Counted from the first letter of the stretch, positions 14,410 to 23,534 are shown. The stretch: 64,000 nt of DNA from Micromonospora fulviviridis (GCF_014648395.1 NZ_BMRA01000002.1:62001-126000), one strand, 5' to 3'. Notes: generated by a model not told the origin, from the letters alone. Program-made: numbers and translations.

Positions 14410-17139
14410 TCAGCTCTCCTCTCCGAGCCGGAGCACCTCGCCGAGGCGCATCCGACGGTTGTTCAGGGCCTCGACGGCGACGGCGAAGCCGAGGGCCAGC
14501 ACGGCGAGGCCCAGCACCCCGGCCACCAGGCCGGGTTCGAAACGCGCCCGCACGGCCACCCCGCCGGTGAACGCGGGCAGGCCGAGCACCGGGGTGAGCA
14601 GCACCGGCAGCAGCGCGCCGACCACCGCACCGGTGAGCACGGAGACCAGCACCAGCGGGGTCAGCTCCACCAGCAGCAGCCCCCGCCACTGCCGGCGGGA
14701 CAGGCCCATGGTGCGCAGCCGGGACAGCACCTGCCCGCGGCCGCGCGCCCCGGCCAGCACGGCGAAGGCCAGCGCGAGCAGGCCCAGCACGCCGCCGCCG
14801 ACCGCGCCGATGGCGAAGCCGAAGACCAGCAGCCCGTTCACCCCGCTGCCGCCCAGCTCGGCGCGGACCGCCGAGCGGGTGGTCACCGTGGGCTGGCGGG
14901 GCCGCTCCCCGCCGCTGACCGTCCCGGCGCGCTGGTAGCGCTGCTGCCCCTCGTCGACCACCCGGCTCACCGCGGCCGGGTCGACCCGGTCCCCGGCGAG
15001 CAGGAAGCCGGTGGGGGCGAGCGGGTGCGGGGCGTCCGCCGGGAGGGCCGGCCAGGGCAGCACCACGAACCGGGTCACGTCGCGGTCGACCAGCGGGAAC
15101 TCCTCGACGGTGGCGGCGGTGCGCATCGGCAGCCGGTTGCCCTGCACGTCCAGCCAGGCGGGACGCCGGCCGGCCGGGTCGGCCAGCCCGGCGTCCGCGA
15201 ACTCGTCGGCGAGCGCCGGCGAGACCAGCGCCGGCAGCGGGGTGGTCCCGTCGGTGGTGGCGCGCAGCGGGTCGGGGACGGTCACCGGGACACCCGCGCG
15301 GCGGGCCACCTCGGCGAACCGGGCGAGGTCGACCAGCACCACCCGGGTCTCGCCGATCCCGCCGAACCGGCCGGCCTGGTCGACGTACGGGCGCTGGCCG
15401 GACTCCACCAGCAGCGGGGCGACGGCGCGGACGCCGGGCAGCGCGGCGAGCGCCTCCGTGGTGTCCGGGGCGAACCGCTCCCCGTCGACCCGGACGTCCC
15501 CGGGCACGGCACGGGCGGCGGCCCGGTCCCGGCCGTTCTCGATGCCGGCCGCGACCACCCCGCAGAACGCGGCGGTCGCCACGGCCAGCACCACCACGAC
15601 CAGCGGGCCGGTGGTGGCGGCCCGGCCGGCACGGGCGGTGCCGAGGAAGGCGACGCTGCCCCGGGCCCGGGCGGCGGCCCGGCTGAGCAGCCGCAGCGGC
15701 CACGGGTACGCCCGCAGCGCGACCAGCGCCGCGGCGACCGCCAGCAGCACCGGCACCGAGACCAGCAGCGGGTCCACCGACCCGTCGAGGATGAGGCCCC
15801 GCCGGCGCAGCAGGAACGCGCCGAGCGCGGCGACCGCGAGCACGGTCGCCTCGACGGTGAGCCGCACGGCAGGAGACCGGGCGCCGACCAGGTCGGTCCG
15901 GCCGCCACCGCCCCGGCCGGCGGTGAGCGCGGCGAGCGGCGGGACCAGGGTGGCGAGCAGCGCGGCGAGCAGCACCCAGCGCAGCTCGCTGCCGCTGCCG
16001 GGGAACAGCCCGCCGAGCAGCCAGCCCACACCAGCCGCGAGGGGCAGCACCAGCAGCGACTCGGCGAGGCCGCGGCCCAGCACCGCGGTGGTCGCCCCGC
16101 CCCGGGCGCGCAGCAGCGCGTACTCGCCCTGGCGGCGGCGCGCGGCGAGGCGGGCGGCGAGCAGGATCAGACCGGCCAGCGTGGCCAGCAACCCGGCCGC
16201 GATGACGGCGAGCAGCGTACGGGCGGCGGCGAGCGACTCGGCGAACTGGCGCAGGGGGATGTCGAAGCCCTGGGTCAGGGTGAGCCCGGCGGGCCGGGTC
16301 CGCTGCATCGCGGCCAGCCCGTCGACCAGAGCGGTGAGCTGCCCCGGGGTGACCCGGTCGGCGGCCACCCGGTAGCGCCAGCCGAAGGTGACCGGCCAGC
16401 CGGCGGTGGCGGCCGTGTCGAAGCCGGCCTCGGAGGTGTACCCGACGGACAGGAACGGCTGCCCGTCGCCCGTGGGCGCGGCGAGCCGCAGCATCGACGG
16501 CAGCGCATCCCAGATCCCGGCGTGCGGGTCGGTGGGCCGGAACACGCCGACCAGGGTCACGGTGCGACGCCGCAGCGGGTTGCCGTCCTCGTCGAGCACG
16601 GAGAGGGCGAAGGTGCTGCCGGCGCGGATCCCGAGCGGGCCGGCCACGGTGTCGGCCAGGGCCACCTCGATGACTTCGCCGCGACCGGTGGCACCGGCCG
16701 GCCAGCGCCCGTCGACAAGGGTGGCCGCCTCGGGCAGCCCGGTCATCGTGCGCAGGCTGAGATCGATCAGCCCCTTGTCGGCGCTCAGGGTCGGGCCGGT
16801 CAACCGGGAGAACGCGGTCTGCGCCGCGTACCACCGTTCGCCGATGGTCCGCCGCACGGCCTGGGGCATCCGCGCCTCGACGGTGGCCAGCTCGGCGGCG
16901 CGGGTGGCGGCGACCCGGGAGGCGGTCTGCGGCACGACCACCTGCTCGGTGGTGTACGTCAGGTCGCGCAGCGCCACCGGCTGGGCGGCCACGTGCTCCC
17001 GCAGCCCCTGCCCGGTGAGCCGGTCGGCGACCCGGGGCACCGCGGTGATCAGCAGCGCGGTGACCAGGGTCAGGACGGCGAGCAGCAGGAAGTGCCCTCC
17101 GTACGCCCGGACCCGCCGCGGCGCACCTGACGGACTCAT
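14410..17139 (-). CDS. FtsX-like ABC permease (909 aa)
   Basis: Large permease starting MSPSGAPRRVRAYGGHFLLL with one N-terminal helix, a long extracellular region (about 50-250), a central block of membrane helices with the FtsX-type segment TLLAVIAAGLLATLAGLILL, a second extracellular region, and a C-terminal helix cluster ending EALNNRRMRLGEVLRLGEES. This two-FtsX-domain design is typical of actinobacterial MacB-type exporters. The start overlaps the upstream permease stop (ATGA) and the stop lies 1 nt before the next ATPase. The substrate is unknown; antimicrobial peptide or lipid export is possible. Confidence 0.88.
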   Translation of the reverse strand: MSPSGAPRRVRAYGGHFLLLAVLTLVTALLITAVPRVADRLTGQGLREHVAAQPVALRDLTYTTEQVVVPQTASRVAATRAAELATVEARMPQAVRRTIGERWYAAQTAFSRLTGPTLSADKGLIDLSLRTMTGLPEAATLVDGRWPAGATGRGEVIEVALADTVAGPLGIRAGSTFALSVLDEDGNPLRRRTVTLVGVFRPTDPHAGIWDALPSMLRLAAPTGDGQPFLSVGYTSEAGFDTAATAGWPVTFGWRYRVAADRVTPGQLTALVDGLAAMQRTRPAGLTLTQGFDIPLRQFAESLAAARTLLAVIAAGLLATLAGLILLAARLAARRRQGEYALLRARGGATTAVLGRGLAESLLVLPLAAGVGWLLGGLFPGSGSELRWVLLAALLATLVPPLAALTAGRGGGGRTDLVGARSPAVRLTVEATVLAVAALGAFLLRRRGLILDGSVDPLLVSVPVLLAVAAALVALRAYPWPLRLLSRAAARARGSVAFLGTARAGRAATTGPLVVVVLAVATAAFCGVVAAGIENGRDRAAARAVPGDVRVDGERFAPDTTEALAALPGVRAVAPLLVESGQRPYVDQAGRFGGIGETRVVLVDLARFAEVARRAGVPVTVPDPLRATTDGTTPLPALVSPALADEFADAGLADPAGRRPAWLDVQGNRLPMRTAATVEEFPLVDRDVTRFVVLPWPALPADAPHPLAPTGFLLAGDRVDPAAVSRVVDEGQQRYQRAGTVSGGERPRQPTVTTRSAVRAELGGSGVNGLLVFGFAIGAVGGGVLGLLALAFAVLAGARGRGQVLSRLRTMGLSRRQWRGLLLVELTPLVLVSVLTGAVVGALLPVLLTPVLGLPAFTGGVAVRARFEPGLVAGVLGLAVLALGFAVAVEALNNRRMRLGEVLRLGEES

Positions 17140-20100
17140 CGTTCTCCCCCGATCCGGAGCTGTGCGGCGGACACCCGACGCCGGATGCCGGTGGTGATGA
17201 GGGCGGCGAAGGCCAGCGCGGCCAGCAGCAGCCCGGCGGCGGTGAGCCCGACCGGCGACCACGGCACGGTGAACACCGCCTCGGGCACGGGCCGGCCGGC
17301 GGCCGGGGTGAGGATCACCAGCGGCACCATGGTGGCCGCGACGCCGGCGCCCACGAGCAGCCCGACGCCGACGCCGATGCCGGCCAGGAACGCCTGCTCG
17401 GCGAGGAGCGCGCGGGCCAGCAGGCGGGCGTTCGCGCCGAGGGTGTTCAGCACGGCGAACTCGGCGAGCCGGTGCCGGGTGGTGGCCCAGACGTCCACGG
17501 CGAGGCCCACCAGGGCGAGCAGCACCGAGCCGAGCGCGGCGGCGAGCAGCCCGGTGCGGGCACCCCGCCAGTACGGGTCGCGGGCCGCCTCCGCCGCCAC
17601 CTGCCGCCGGTCGAGCAGCGTGGTGCCGCCGAACCCGGCCAGGTGCTCCGCCGCGGCGGCGTGGCCGCCCGCGCCGGCGCCCAGCCACCACTCCGCCACC
17701 GGGCGGATCGTGCCCTGCTGCCGCACCAGCAGGTTGGTGGCGGCGGGCAGGTCCAGCAGCACGCCGTCGGCGGCGGTGCCGGGTACGGCGGCCACCTGGC
17801 CGACCACCTTCACCGGCAGCGACACGCCGGACAGCGGCAGGGTCACGGTGTCGCCGATGCGGACGTTCAGCGCCGCGGCGGCGCCGGGTGTGACCAGGGC
17901 GGGCACGGGCGGGTCGTCCGCGGCGGGCACCACGGCGAACCGGGACGAGGGTTGGCGCGCGAACTGCAGGGCGCCGGCCGGCAGGTCGATGCGGTGGATG
18001 ACGTCGAGTCCGGTCCCGGTGACTCGGGCCGAGCCGCCCGGCCCCTGCGCCGTGGTGACCCGCCAGCTGCCGCCGACCGGCAGCGGCAGTGGCGCGCCGC
18101 CGGCGTCGGTGAGCCGCAGCCCGGTGATCTGCAGCTGGTAGGTGAAGCCGACCGCCGCGCCTCCGTCGGACTCGAACCCGGCCAGCCGCAGCGGGGCGCC
18201 GCCGGTCTCGGGCAGCGGCACGGCGAAGCGCACCGGGCCGTCGCCCTCGGTAACCGCCAGCGGCACCCGCCAGGCGACGCCGCTGTCGGTCGTGAGCAGC
18301 GCGGACACGGCCACCTGCGGGATCGAGAACGGGGTGTCGACCGGGGCGCGGACAGTGCCGGCGAGGGTGTGCGCGCCGGCCGGCAGGACCGTCCCGGCGG
18401 GCGCGACCCGCCCCTTGACCAGCCGGTCCAGCAGGGCGGCGGTGGACGCCCCGCCGGCCGCGTCGTCGAGGGTGAGGACCCCGGTCGCGGCGGCGGCGTC
18501 GAGGCCCACCACGGTGGCCGGCCGGTCGTCGCGGCCGAGCCGGACGTCGTCCCGCCACGCGGGCAGCACCCGGTCCAGCCCGGCCGTCGCGGTTAACCGG
18601 GCGAGCCGGTCCGCGGGCGCGTCGCCGTTCCGCTCGACCAGCCGCAGGTCGGCGCCGACGGTGTGCCGGGCCTGGTCGCGCTGCGACCGTTCCCAGGAGG
18701 CGACGAGCGACCAGGCCAGGGTGCTGCCGCCCACGGCGAGGGCGAGCAGCAGCACCGGACCGGCGTGCGGCCGGCGGCCGGCCTGCCACATGCCGAACAT
18801 GGTGGCGTTCCACGGCCGCCGGTCGACGAAGCGTTCGGCGACCCGCGTCGCCGGGGGCAGCAGCCGCAGCGCGATCACCGCGCCGGCCAGCACGCCGATG
18901 GTGGGCGCGGCGGCGAGCAGCGGGTCGATGCCGAGCCGCCCGCCGGCTCCGGCCAGCGGCGACGAGTACTGCCGCAGCTGGGTCCAGGCGAGCACGGCCA
19001 GCGCGACCAGGGCCAGGTCGACACTGGCCCGCTGCACGGCCGCGCCGCGGGTGGGGCGGGACCGGGCCGCCATGTCGGCGACGTAGGTGCCGGCCCGGCG
19101 CAGCGCCGGCAGCACCATGGCGAGCAGGCAGCCGATCGCGGTGGCGACGGCGACCACCCAGAGCCGGGCGGCCCCGCCGTCGGCCAGCCGCAGGTCCCCG
19201 CCGAGCCGGTGCACGGCCTGCCCGGTCAGCGCCGGGGCGAGCAGCACGGCCGGCGCCACGACCAGCGTCGCCTCGCGTACGGCGAGACCGGCCAGCTGGC
19301 CGCGGGCGGCGCCACGGGCGCGCAGCAGCGCGGTCTGCGCCCGGCGGTCCTCGTTGAGCAGCGCGGCGACCAGCACCAGCGCGTACCCGCCGAGCACCAC
19401 GATGAGCAGCAGCGGGGTGAGCAGGGCGGACCGGCCGACGAGGTCGGCCCGGCCGAGCCGGTCGACCAGGCGGTCCAGCTGGCTGACGGTCTGCGCGGAG
19501 GAGCCGAGCCCGGTGGCGTCGGGGATCTCCTCGGTGACGGTGGCCACGGCGGCCGTGACCCCGGTCAGCCGGCTCGGTTCGACCACGGCGAGGTCGGGGG
19601 CGACGAGCCAGGCGGCCGAGGTCGAGCCCGGGAAGGTGTGCGCGAAGTCGGCCGGGTCCAGCACGAACGGACCGTACGAGGTGTCCCCGCCGTCGCCCTG
19701 GCTCGCGCCGACGCCCGGGGCGAGCCGCCAGTACGCGTCGGCCGGATCGCGGGGTCGCCAGGTGCCGGCCAGCACCACGGCGCCGGCCCGCTCGGCGCTG
19801 CGGTCGTAGAGCGGCACCCGCTCACCGACCCGCAGGCCGAGCTGGCCGGCGATCTTCTCGGGGAGGGTGACCTGCAACGGTGTCGCGCCGGGGGCCGGCC
19901 AGGACCCGCCGGTCAGCTCGGCGTGCGCCGGCAGGTCGCTCAGCATGGCGAGGCTGGCGAACATGGGGTCGTCGTCGGTGCGGGCGGGACCGAGGTCGCC
20001 GGTCAGCTCCCGCCCGGTGCCGTAGCGGGCGGCGGCCACGGTGACCGGCACCCCGCCCAGCCCGTCGGCGAACTGGGCGCGGACCGCGCGGTCCCGGTCG

Positions 20101-20315
20101 GCGTACGCGGCGGCGTCCTGCCCGCCGGAGCCGCTGACCAGCAGGCTGCGCTCCTCGGCCGGGGCGGCGTCGACCACCGCCCGGGCGCCCGCGTCGACGG
20201 CCCGGCGGTTGTAGTCGGAGAGCCCGGTGACCAACGCGACCGCGACCAGGGCCGCGACCGCGGCGGCGAGCAGCAGTCCACGAGCCTCGACCGCCCGCCT
20301 CCACACCAGCTTCAT
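17136..20315 (-). CDS. FtsX-like ABC permease (1059 aa)
   Basis: First gene of the ABC operon. An N-terminal helix (LLLAAAVAALVAVALVTGL) precedes an extracellular domain, then helices, a second large extracellular domain (about 520-880) and a final group ending with AALAFAALITTGIRRRVSAA. It differs in size and sequence from the 909-aa partner, so the transporter is probably a heterodimer of permeases. AGGAGAGG precedes the ATG at 20315. The promoter should lie in the 116-bp divergent spacer shared with the L7/L12-like gene; no single element stands out. No sensor kinase or regulator lies beside it. Confidence 0.88.
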   Translation of the reverse strand: MKLVWRRAVEARGLLLAAAVAALVAVALVTGLSDYNRRAVDAGARAVVDAAPAEERSLLVSGSGGQDAAAYADRDRAVRAQFADGLGGVPVTVAAARYGTGRELTGDLGPARTDDDPMFASLAMLSDLPAHAELTGGSWPAPGATPLQVTLPEKIAGQLGLRVGERVPLYDRSAERAGAVVLAGTWRPRDPADAYWRLAPGVGASQGDGGDTSYGPFVLDPADFAHTFPGSTSAAWLVAPDLAVVEPSRLTGVTAAVATVTEEIPDATGLGSSAQTVSQLDRLVDRLGRADLVGRSALLTPLLLIVVLGGYALVLVAALLNEDRRAQTALLRARGAARGQLAGLAVREATLVVAPAVLLAPALTGQAVHRLGGDLRLADGGAARLWVVAVATAIGCLLAMVLPALRRAGTYVADMAARSRPTRGAAVQRASVDLALVALAVLAWTQLRQYSSPLAGAGGRLGIDPLLAAAPTIGVLAGAVIALRLLPPATRVAERFVDRRPWNATMFGMWQAGRRPHAGPVLLLALAVGGSTLAWSLVASWERSQRDQARHTVGADLRLVERNGDAPADRLARLTATAGLDRVLPAWRDDVRLGRDDRPATVVGLDAAAATGVLTLDDAAGGASTAALLDRLVKGRVAPAGTVLPAGAHTLAGTVRAPVDTPFSIPQVAVSALLTTDSGVAWRVPLAVTEGDGPVRFAVPLPETGGAPLRLAGFESDGGAAVGFTYQLQITGLRLTDAGGAPLPLPVGGSWRVTTAQGPGGSARVTGTGLDVIHRIDLPAGALQFARQPSSRFAVVPAADDPPVPALVTPGAAAALNVRIGDTVTLPLSGVSLPVKVVGQVAAVPGTAADGVLLDLPAATNLLVRQQGTIRPVAEWWLGAGAGGHAAAAEHLAGFGGTTLLDRRQVAAEAARDPYWRGARTGLLAAALGSVLLALVGLAVDVWATTRHRLAEFAVLNTLGANARLLARALLAEQAFLAGIGVGVGLLVGAGVAATMVPLVILTPAAGRPVPEAVFTVPWSPVGLTAAGLLLAALAFAALITTGIRRRVSAAQLRIGGER

Positions 20316-20431
20316 CCGACGTCCTCTCCTGGCCCCGGCGGGCCGATGACCAGGTAGACCCGTCGGGGGGCGGGAAAGGTTCGCGCGCGTTACGTGATCG
20401 TTATCCGGTCCGGTGGCGCCGATCTGCTTCC

Positions 20432-20728
20432 ATGGCCGCCATGGTGACCGAGATCCTGCTCGTCGCGGTCCTGCTGCTCCTCCTCGGGCAGCTCGCCGGA
20501 AGCCGGCGGCCCGGGCCCGAGGAGTACCGGCTGGCGGAGATCGAGCGGCGGCTGGACCTGGTGATGAGGCAGCTCGGCGTGACCGACCCCGGCCGGGAAC
20601 TGCCCGAGGTGCACGCGCACCTGGCTCGGGGCGAGAAGATCAAGGCGATCGCCGCGTACCGCCGGGCGACCGGCGCGGACCTGCGCAGCGCCAAGGCCGC
20701 CGTGGAAGCCCTCGCCGGCCGCCGCTGA
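20432..20728 (+). CDS. Membrane-anchored ribosomal L7/L12 C-terminal-like protein
   Basis: 98 aa. A single N-terminal helix (TEILLVAVLLLLLGQLAG) is followed by an acidic helical linker (EEYRLAEIERRLDLVMRQLG). The C-terminal segment GEKIKAIAAYRRATGADLRS with AKAAVEALA resembles the L7/L12 C-terminal fold (K-I-x-A-I-x-x-x-R-x-x-T-G-x-x-L-x-x-A-K). In ribosomal L7/L12 this face recruits GTPase factors; the job of membrane-anchored forms is not known to me. Starts at ATG 20432, ATG 20441 or GTG 20444 are all possible. It is divergent from the ABC operon. Confidence 0.75.
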   Translation: MAAMVTEILLVAVLLLLLGQLAGSRRPGPEEYRLAEIERRLDLVMRQLGVTDPGRELPEVHAHLARGEKIKAIAAYRRATGADLRSAKAAVEALAGRR

Positions 20729-20792
20729 CCGGCCGGCGACGGCCTCCACCCGGGGAGGACGGCGCCGCTCCGGGCCGGCCCGCAGGGTCCGC

Positions 20793-21821
20793 TCAGGCGC
20801 GCGGCCGGTCGCGGTCCTTGGAGGGCTGCACCCGCTTCGGCTCGCCGGGCATTTTGGGGTATTCCGGCGGGTACGGCATGTCGCCCTGCCCGGCGGCGGC
20901 GTCCCGCTCGGCCCAGTCGAGCAGCGGGGTGATGTCCCACGGGGCGTCGTCGATGCCGGCGTGCGGGTCGCCCCGCTCGGCGAACCGGGCCGGCACGCTG
21001 CCCAGGTGGAAGTCGTCCGGGTCGACGTCGGGCAGCTCGTCCCAGTCGACAGGGGTGGAGACGGTGGCCCGGCCGTTGGCCCGCAGCGAGTACGCGCAGG
21101 CGATGGTGCGGTCGCGGGCCATCTGGTTGAAGTCCACGAAGACCCGGCTGCCCCGCTCCTCCTTCCACCAGGCGGTGGTGACCAGTTCGGGGCGGCGCCG
21201 TTCCAGCTCCCGGGCCAGCGCGATGGTGGCCCGGCGCACCTCGACGAACGTCCAGCGTGGCTGGATGCGCAGGTAGACGTGCACGCCCCGGCCGCCGGAG
21301 GTCTTCGGCCAGCCGGTCACGCCCAGCTCGTCCAGGAGCCCGCGCAGCTCACCGGCGGCGGTGACCGCGTGGGTGAAGTCGGTGCCCGGCTGCGGGTCGA
21401 GGTCGATGCGCAGCTCGTCGGGGCGGTCGACGTCGGCGGCGCGCACCGGCCACGGGTGGAACACCACCGTGCCCATCTGCGCGGCCCAGGCCACGTGCGC
21501 GAGGTCGGCCGGACAGAGCTCGGCGGCCTTCCGGCCGCTGGGGAAGCTGATCTCCGCGGTCGCCACCCACGGCGGTACGCCCCGGGCCGGCACCCGCTTC
21601 TGGAAGAACGCCTCGCCCTCGATGCCCTCCGGGAAGCGCTGCAGGGTGGTGGGCCGGTCGCGCAGGGCCCGCATGATCCCCTCGCCGACCGACAGGTAGT
21701 AGTGGAAGACGTCCGCCTTGGTGAAACCGCGCTGCGGGAAGATCACCCGCTCGGGGCTGCTCAGCCGTACGGTGTGCCCGGCGACCTCGATCTCCTCGAC
21801 TGCGGCCTTGCTGCCAGCCAT
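20793..21821 (-). CDS. LigD-type NHEJ polymerase/primase (stand-alone)
   Basis: 342 aa, containing only the polymerase domain of LigD (archaeo-eukaryotic primase fold). Signatures are SSPERVIFPQRGFTKADV at the N-terminus, the metal-binding ELRIDLDPQPGTDF (D-x-D), KTSGGRGVHVYLR, and the third Asp region SRVFVDFNQMARDRTIA. It would add ribo- or deoxynucleotides to fill ends during non-homologous end joining. No ligase or nuclease domain is fused; a LigC-like ligase is at 6485. The ATG at 21821 is preceded by TAGGGT with a 6-nt gap, so the mRNA is probably leaderless. Confidence 0.9.
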   Translation of the reverse strand: MAGSKAAVEEIEVAGHTVRLSSPERVIFPQRGFTKADVFHYYLSVGEGIMRALRDRPTTLQRFPEGIEGEAFFQKRVPARGVPPWVATAEISFPSGRKAAELCPADLAHVAWAAQMGTVVFHPWPVRAADVDRPDELRIDLDPQPGTDFTHAVTAAGELRGLLDELGVTGWPKTSGGRGVHVYLRIQPRWTFVEVRRATIALARELERRRPELVTTAWWKEERGSRVFVDFNQMARDRTIACAYSLRANGRATVSTPVDWDELPDVDPDDFHLGSVPARFAERGDPHAGIDDAPWDITPLLDWAERDAAAGQGDMPYPPEYPKMPGEPKRVQPSKDRDRPRA

Positions 21822-21827
21822 TGGGCG

Positions 21828-21833
21828 ACCCTA
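21828..21833 (-). promoter_or_regulatory. Leaderless-type -10 element (NHEJ polymerase)
   Basis: TAGGGT on the minus strand, 6 nt before the ATG at 21821. It lies back to back with the msrB element 23 bp away. Confidence 0.65.
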
Positions 21834-21856
21834 TGCGATGCCACCGACGGCCGACG

Positions 21857-21862
21857 TACCGT
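21857..21862 (+). promoter_or_regulatory. Leaderless-type -10 element (msrB)
   Basis: TACCGT on the plus strand, 6 nt before the GTG at 21869. Confidence 0.65.
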
Positions 21863-21868
21863 TGACCG

Positions 21869-22279
21869 GTGAGTCTTTCCGACAATGAACTGCCCCGCAC
21901 CGAGGACGAGTGGCGGGTCCGGCTGACGCCGGAGGAGTTCCGGGTGCTCCGCGAGGCCGGCACCGAACGCCCCTGGACCGGCGAGTACGTCGACACCAAG
22001 ACCCCCGGCGTCTACCACTGCCGGGCCTGCGGGGCGGAACTGTTCCGCAGCGAGGACAAGTTCGACTCGCACTGCGGCTGGCCGAGCTTCGACGACGCCA
22101 TCCCGGGCGCGGTCAAGGAGATCCCCGACAACACGCTCGGCATGCGGCGGGTCGAGATCCGCTGCGCCCGCTGCGACAGCCACCTGGGGCACGTCTTCGA
22201 GGGCGAGGGTTTCACCCCGAAGGACACCCGGCACTGCGTGAACTCGATCTCGGTCCGGCTGGAGCCGCAACAGGGCTGA
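21869..22279 (+). CDS. msrB: Peptide-methionine (R)-S-oxide reductase
   Basis: 136 aa, normal length for MsrB, which reduces the R-sulfoxide of methionine in proteins using thioredoxin. The zinc site is complete (C51-x-x-C54 in CRAC, C99-x-x-C102 in CARC). Conserved HCGWPSFD, LGMRRVEIRC and SHLGHVF blocks are present, and the catalytic Cys is C123 in RHCVNS. The GTG start at 21869 lies 6 nt after TACCGT, so the transcript should begin at the start codon. It is divergent from the NHEJ polymerase gene with 47 bp between the starts. Confidence 0.95.
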   Translation: MSLSDNELPRTEDEWRVRLTPEEFRVLREAGTERPWTGEYVDTKTPGVYHCRACGAELFRSEDKFDSHCGWPSFDDAIPGAVKEIPDNTLGMRRVEIRCARCDSHLGHVFEGEGFTPKDTRHCVNSISVRLEPQQG

Positions 22280-22300
22280 CGGCGCGCGGCCGCCGGCCGG

Positions 22301-22576
22301 TCAGAGCAGCAGGCGGCTGCCCTGCTCGTCGACCGCGTCGGCGGCCTCGTCGTCCAGCCACACGCCGCCGGTGGCCAGGTAGCGGAAGCGGTACTCCCCC
22401 GGGCCGAGCCGCACGGTCACCGTCCGGGTGCCGTCGCGGCGGGCCACCAGCTCGTGCCGGCCGGGCTGCCAGTCGTTGAAGCAGCCGACCACGCTGACCG
22501 TGCCGGGCGGGGTGTCCCGGGGCAGGCAGAAGGTGACCCGGGTCTGGTTGCCGAAGAGCTTGTTGCGCTTGATCAC
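22301..22576 (-). CDS. Isoamylase early-set / AMPK-type glycogen-binding domain protein
   Basis: 91 aa, a single carbohydrate-binding module of the CBM48/AMPK-beta type: KLFGNQTRVTFCLPRD, then VSVVGCFNDWQPGRHEL and the closing strands GPGEYRFRYLATGGVWLDD. The FNDWQPG motif is the family hallmark. Such stand-alone modules are widespread in actinobacteria and may tether to glycogen or act in signalling; no enzyme domain is attached. The GTG at 22576 follows GGAGG and a short gap. The frame stays open upstream but without similarity. Confidence 0.8.
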   Translation of the reverse strand: MIKRNKLFGNQTRVTFCLPRDTPPGTVSVVGCFNDWQPGRHELVARRDGTRTVTVRLGPGEYRFRYLATGGVWLDDEAADAVDEQGSRLLL

Positions 22577-22730
22577 AGATCCTCCGGGGTTCGAGGCGGT
22601 CACCAGGGCTAACGCGCGACACGCCGGGGGCGACTCGCCGTCGAGCCGGATCAGGTTCGCCGGTTTCGGTTGCCGGGGTGTGTCCGTTGGCCGACCCTGG
22701 GATGACGGGTCCGTTTTCGGGGGGTTTCTT

Positions 22731-22991
22731 ATGGCTACCTGTGAGGTCTGCGGCAACGACTACTGGATGGCGTTCGAGGTGCGCACGGTCAACGGGGCCA
22801 CGCACACCTTCGACTCCTTCGAGTGCGCCATCAACAAGATGGCGCCGATCTGCGAGCACTGCCAGACGAAGATCGTCGGGCACGGGGTCGAGGTCTCCGG
22901 CCGGTTCTTCTGCTGCGCCCACTGCGCCCGCGCGGTCGAGGGCGCCCAGGGCGCCGAGGTGCGCGACGCGGTCGGCGCCCGCCCCGCCTGA
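22731..22991 (+). CDS. Prokaryotic metallothionein-like / zinc-ribbon protein
   Basis: 86 aa with nine cysteines: MATCEVCGNDY (C-x-x-C), DSFECAINKMAPICEHC and RFFCCAHCARA. A His-Gly pair (VGHGVEVSG) lies between. The pattern matches actinobacterial proteins annotated as prokaryotic metallothionein-like; it should bind two Zn ions. Whether it stores metal or is a structural zinc finger is unknown. The ATG at 22731 is preceded by GGGGGG. It is upstream of, but has a separate promoter from, the ElaA-type acetyltransferase. Confidence 0.75.
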   Translation: MATCEVCGNDYWMAFEVRTVNGATHTFDSFECAINKMAPICEHCQTKIVGHGVEVSGRFFCCAHCARAVEGAQGAEVRDAVGARPA

Positions 22992-23010
22992 GGCCGCCGG
23001 GGGACGGGCC

Positions 23011-23016
23011 TACCAT
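23011..23016 (+). promoter_or_regulatory. Leaderless-type -10 element
   Basis: TACCAT followed by cgcggg and the ATG at 23023. One of the clearest leaderless promoters in the window. Confidence 0.7.
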
Positions 23017-23022
23017 CGCGGG

Positions 23023-23472
23023 ATGCCTGTCGAGTCCCACCTGGCCAGCTTCGCCGAGCTGGACGCGCGCACCTTCCACGACCTGCTCCGGCTGCGCATC
23101 GACGTGTTCGTCGTGGAGCAGTCCTGCCCGTACCCGGAGCTGGACGGCCGGGACGTCGAACCCGGCACCCGGCACCTCTGGCTGACCCGGGACGGCGACG
23201 TGCTGGCGTACCTGCGGATCCTGGCCGACCCCGACGGCACGGCGCGGATCGGCCGGGTGGTGGTGGCGCCGGCGGCCCGCGGCGCGGGCCTGGCCGGCGC
23301 GCTGATGACGGAGGCCCTCGCGGTGGTGGGCGAGCGTCCGTGCGTGCTGGAGGCGCAGACCCATCTGGTCGGCTTCTACGCCGGCCACGGCTTCGCGGTC
23401 AGCGGCCCCGGCTACGTCGAGGACGGGATCCCGCACACCCCCATGCGGCGGGAGGGCCGCACCGCCGCCTGA
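23023..23472 (+). CDS. ElaA-type GNAT acetyltransferase
   Basis: 149 aa resembling ElaA: FHDLLRLRIDVFVVEQSCPY, DVEPGTRHLWL, then acetyl-CoA motif A IGRVVVAPAARGAGLAGALM, and a C-terminal VGFYAGHGFAVSGPGYVEDG with GIPHTPMRR, a conserved tail in this family. The biochemical role of ElaA is not firmly known. The ATG at 23023 is fixed by the TACCAT element six nt upstream; there is no leader and no Shine-Dalgarno sequence. Confidence 0.85.
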   Translation: MPVESHLASFAELDARTFHDLLRLRIDVFVVEQSCPYPELDGRDVEPGTRHLWLTRDGDVLAYLRILADPDGTARIGRVVVAPAARGAGLAGALMTEALAVVGERPCVLEAQTHLVGFYAGHGFAVSGPGYVEDGIPHTPMRREGRTAA

Positions 23473-23534
23473 GCAGACATTGACGGATACCGCCTTCCTG
23501 TGGCAGCGTGCCAGGCGGAGCCGCCACACGAGCC

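Noticed and set aside
14405..16834. 809-codon frame overlapping the 909-aa permease
   Set aside because: Out-of-frame shadow with Arg/Ala/Gly-rich sequence; membrane helices and operon junctions belong to the other frame.
17139..18813. Upstream open extension of the 909-aa permease to 18813
   Set aside because: It lies entirely inside the 1059-aa permease gene in another frame; the ATGA overlap at 17136-17139 marks the real start.
12703..20315. Lantibiotic or BGC self-resistance operon
   Set aside because: Only transporter genes are present; no biosynthetic genes or adjacent two-component system support this.
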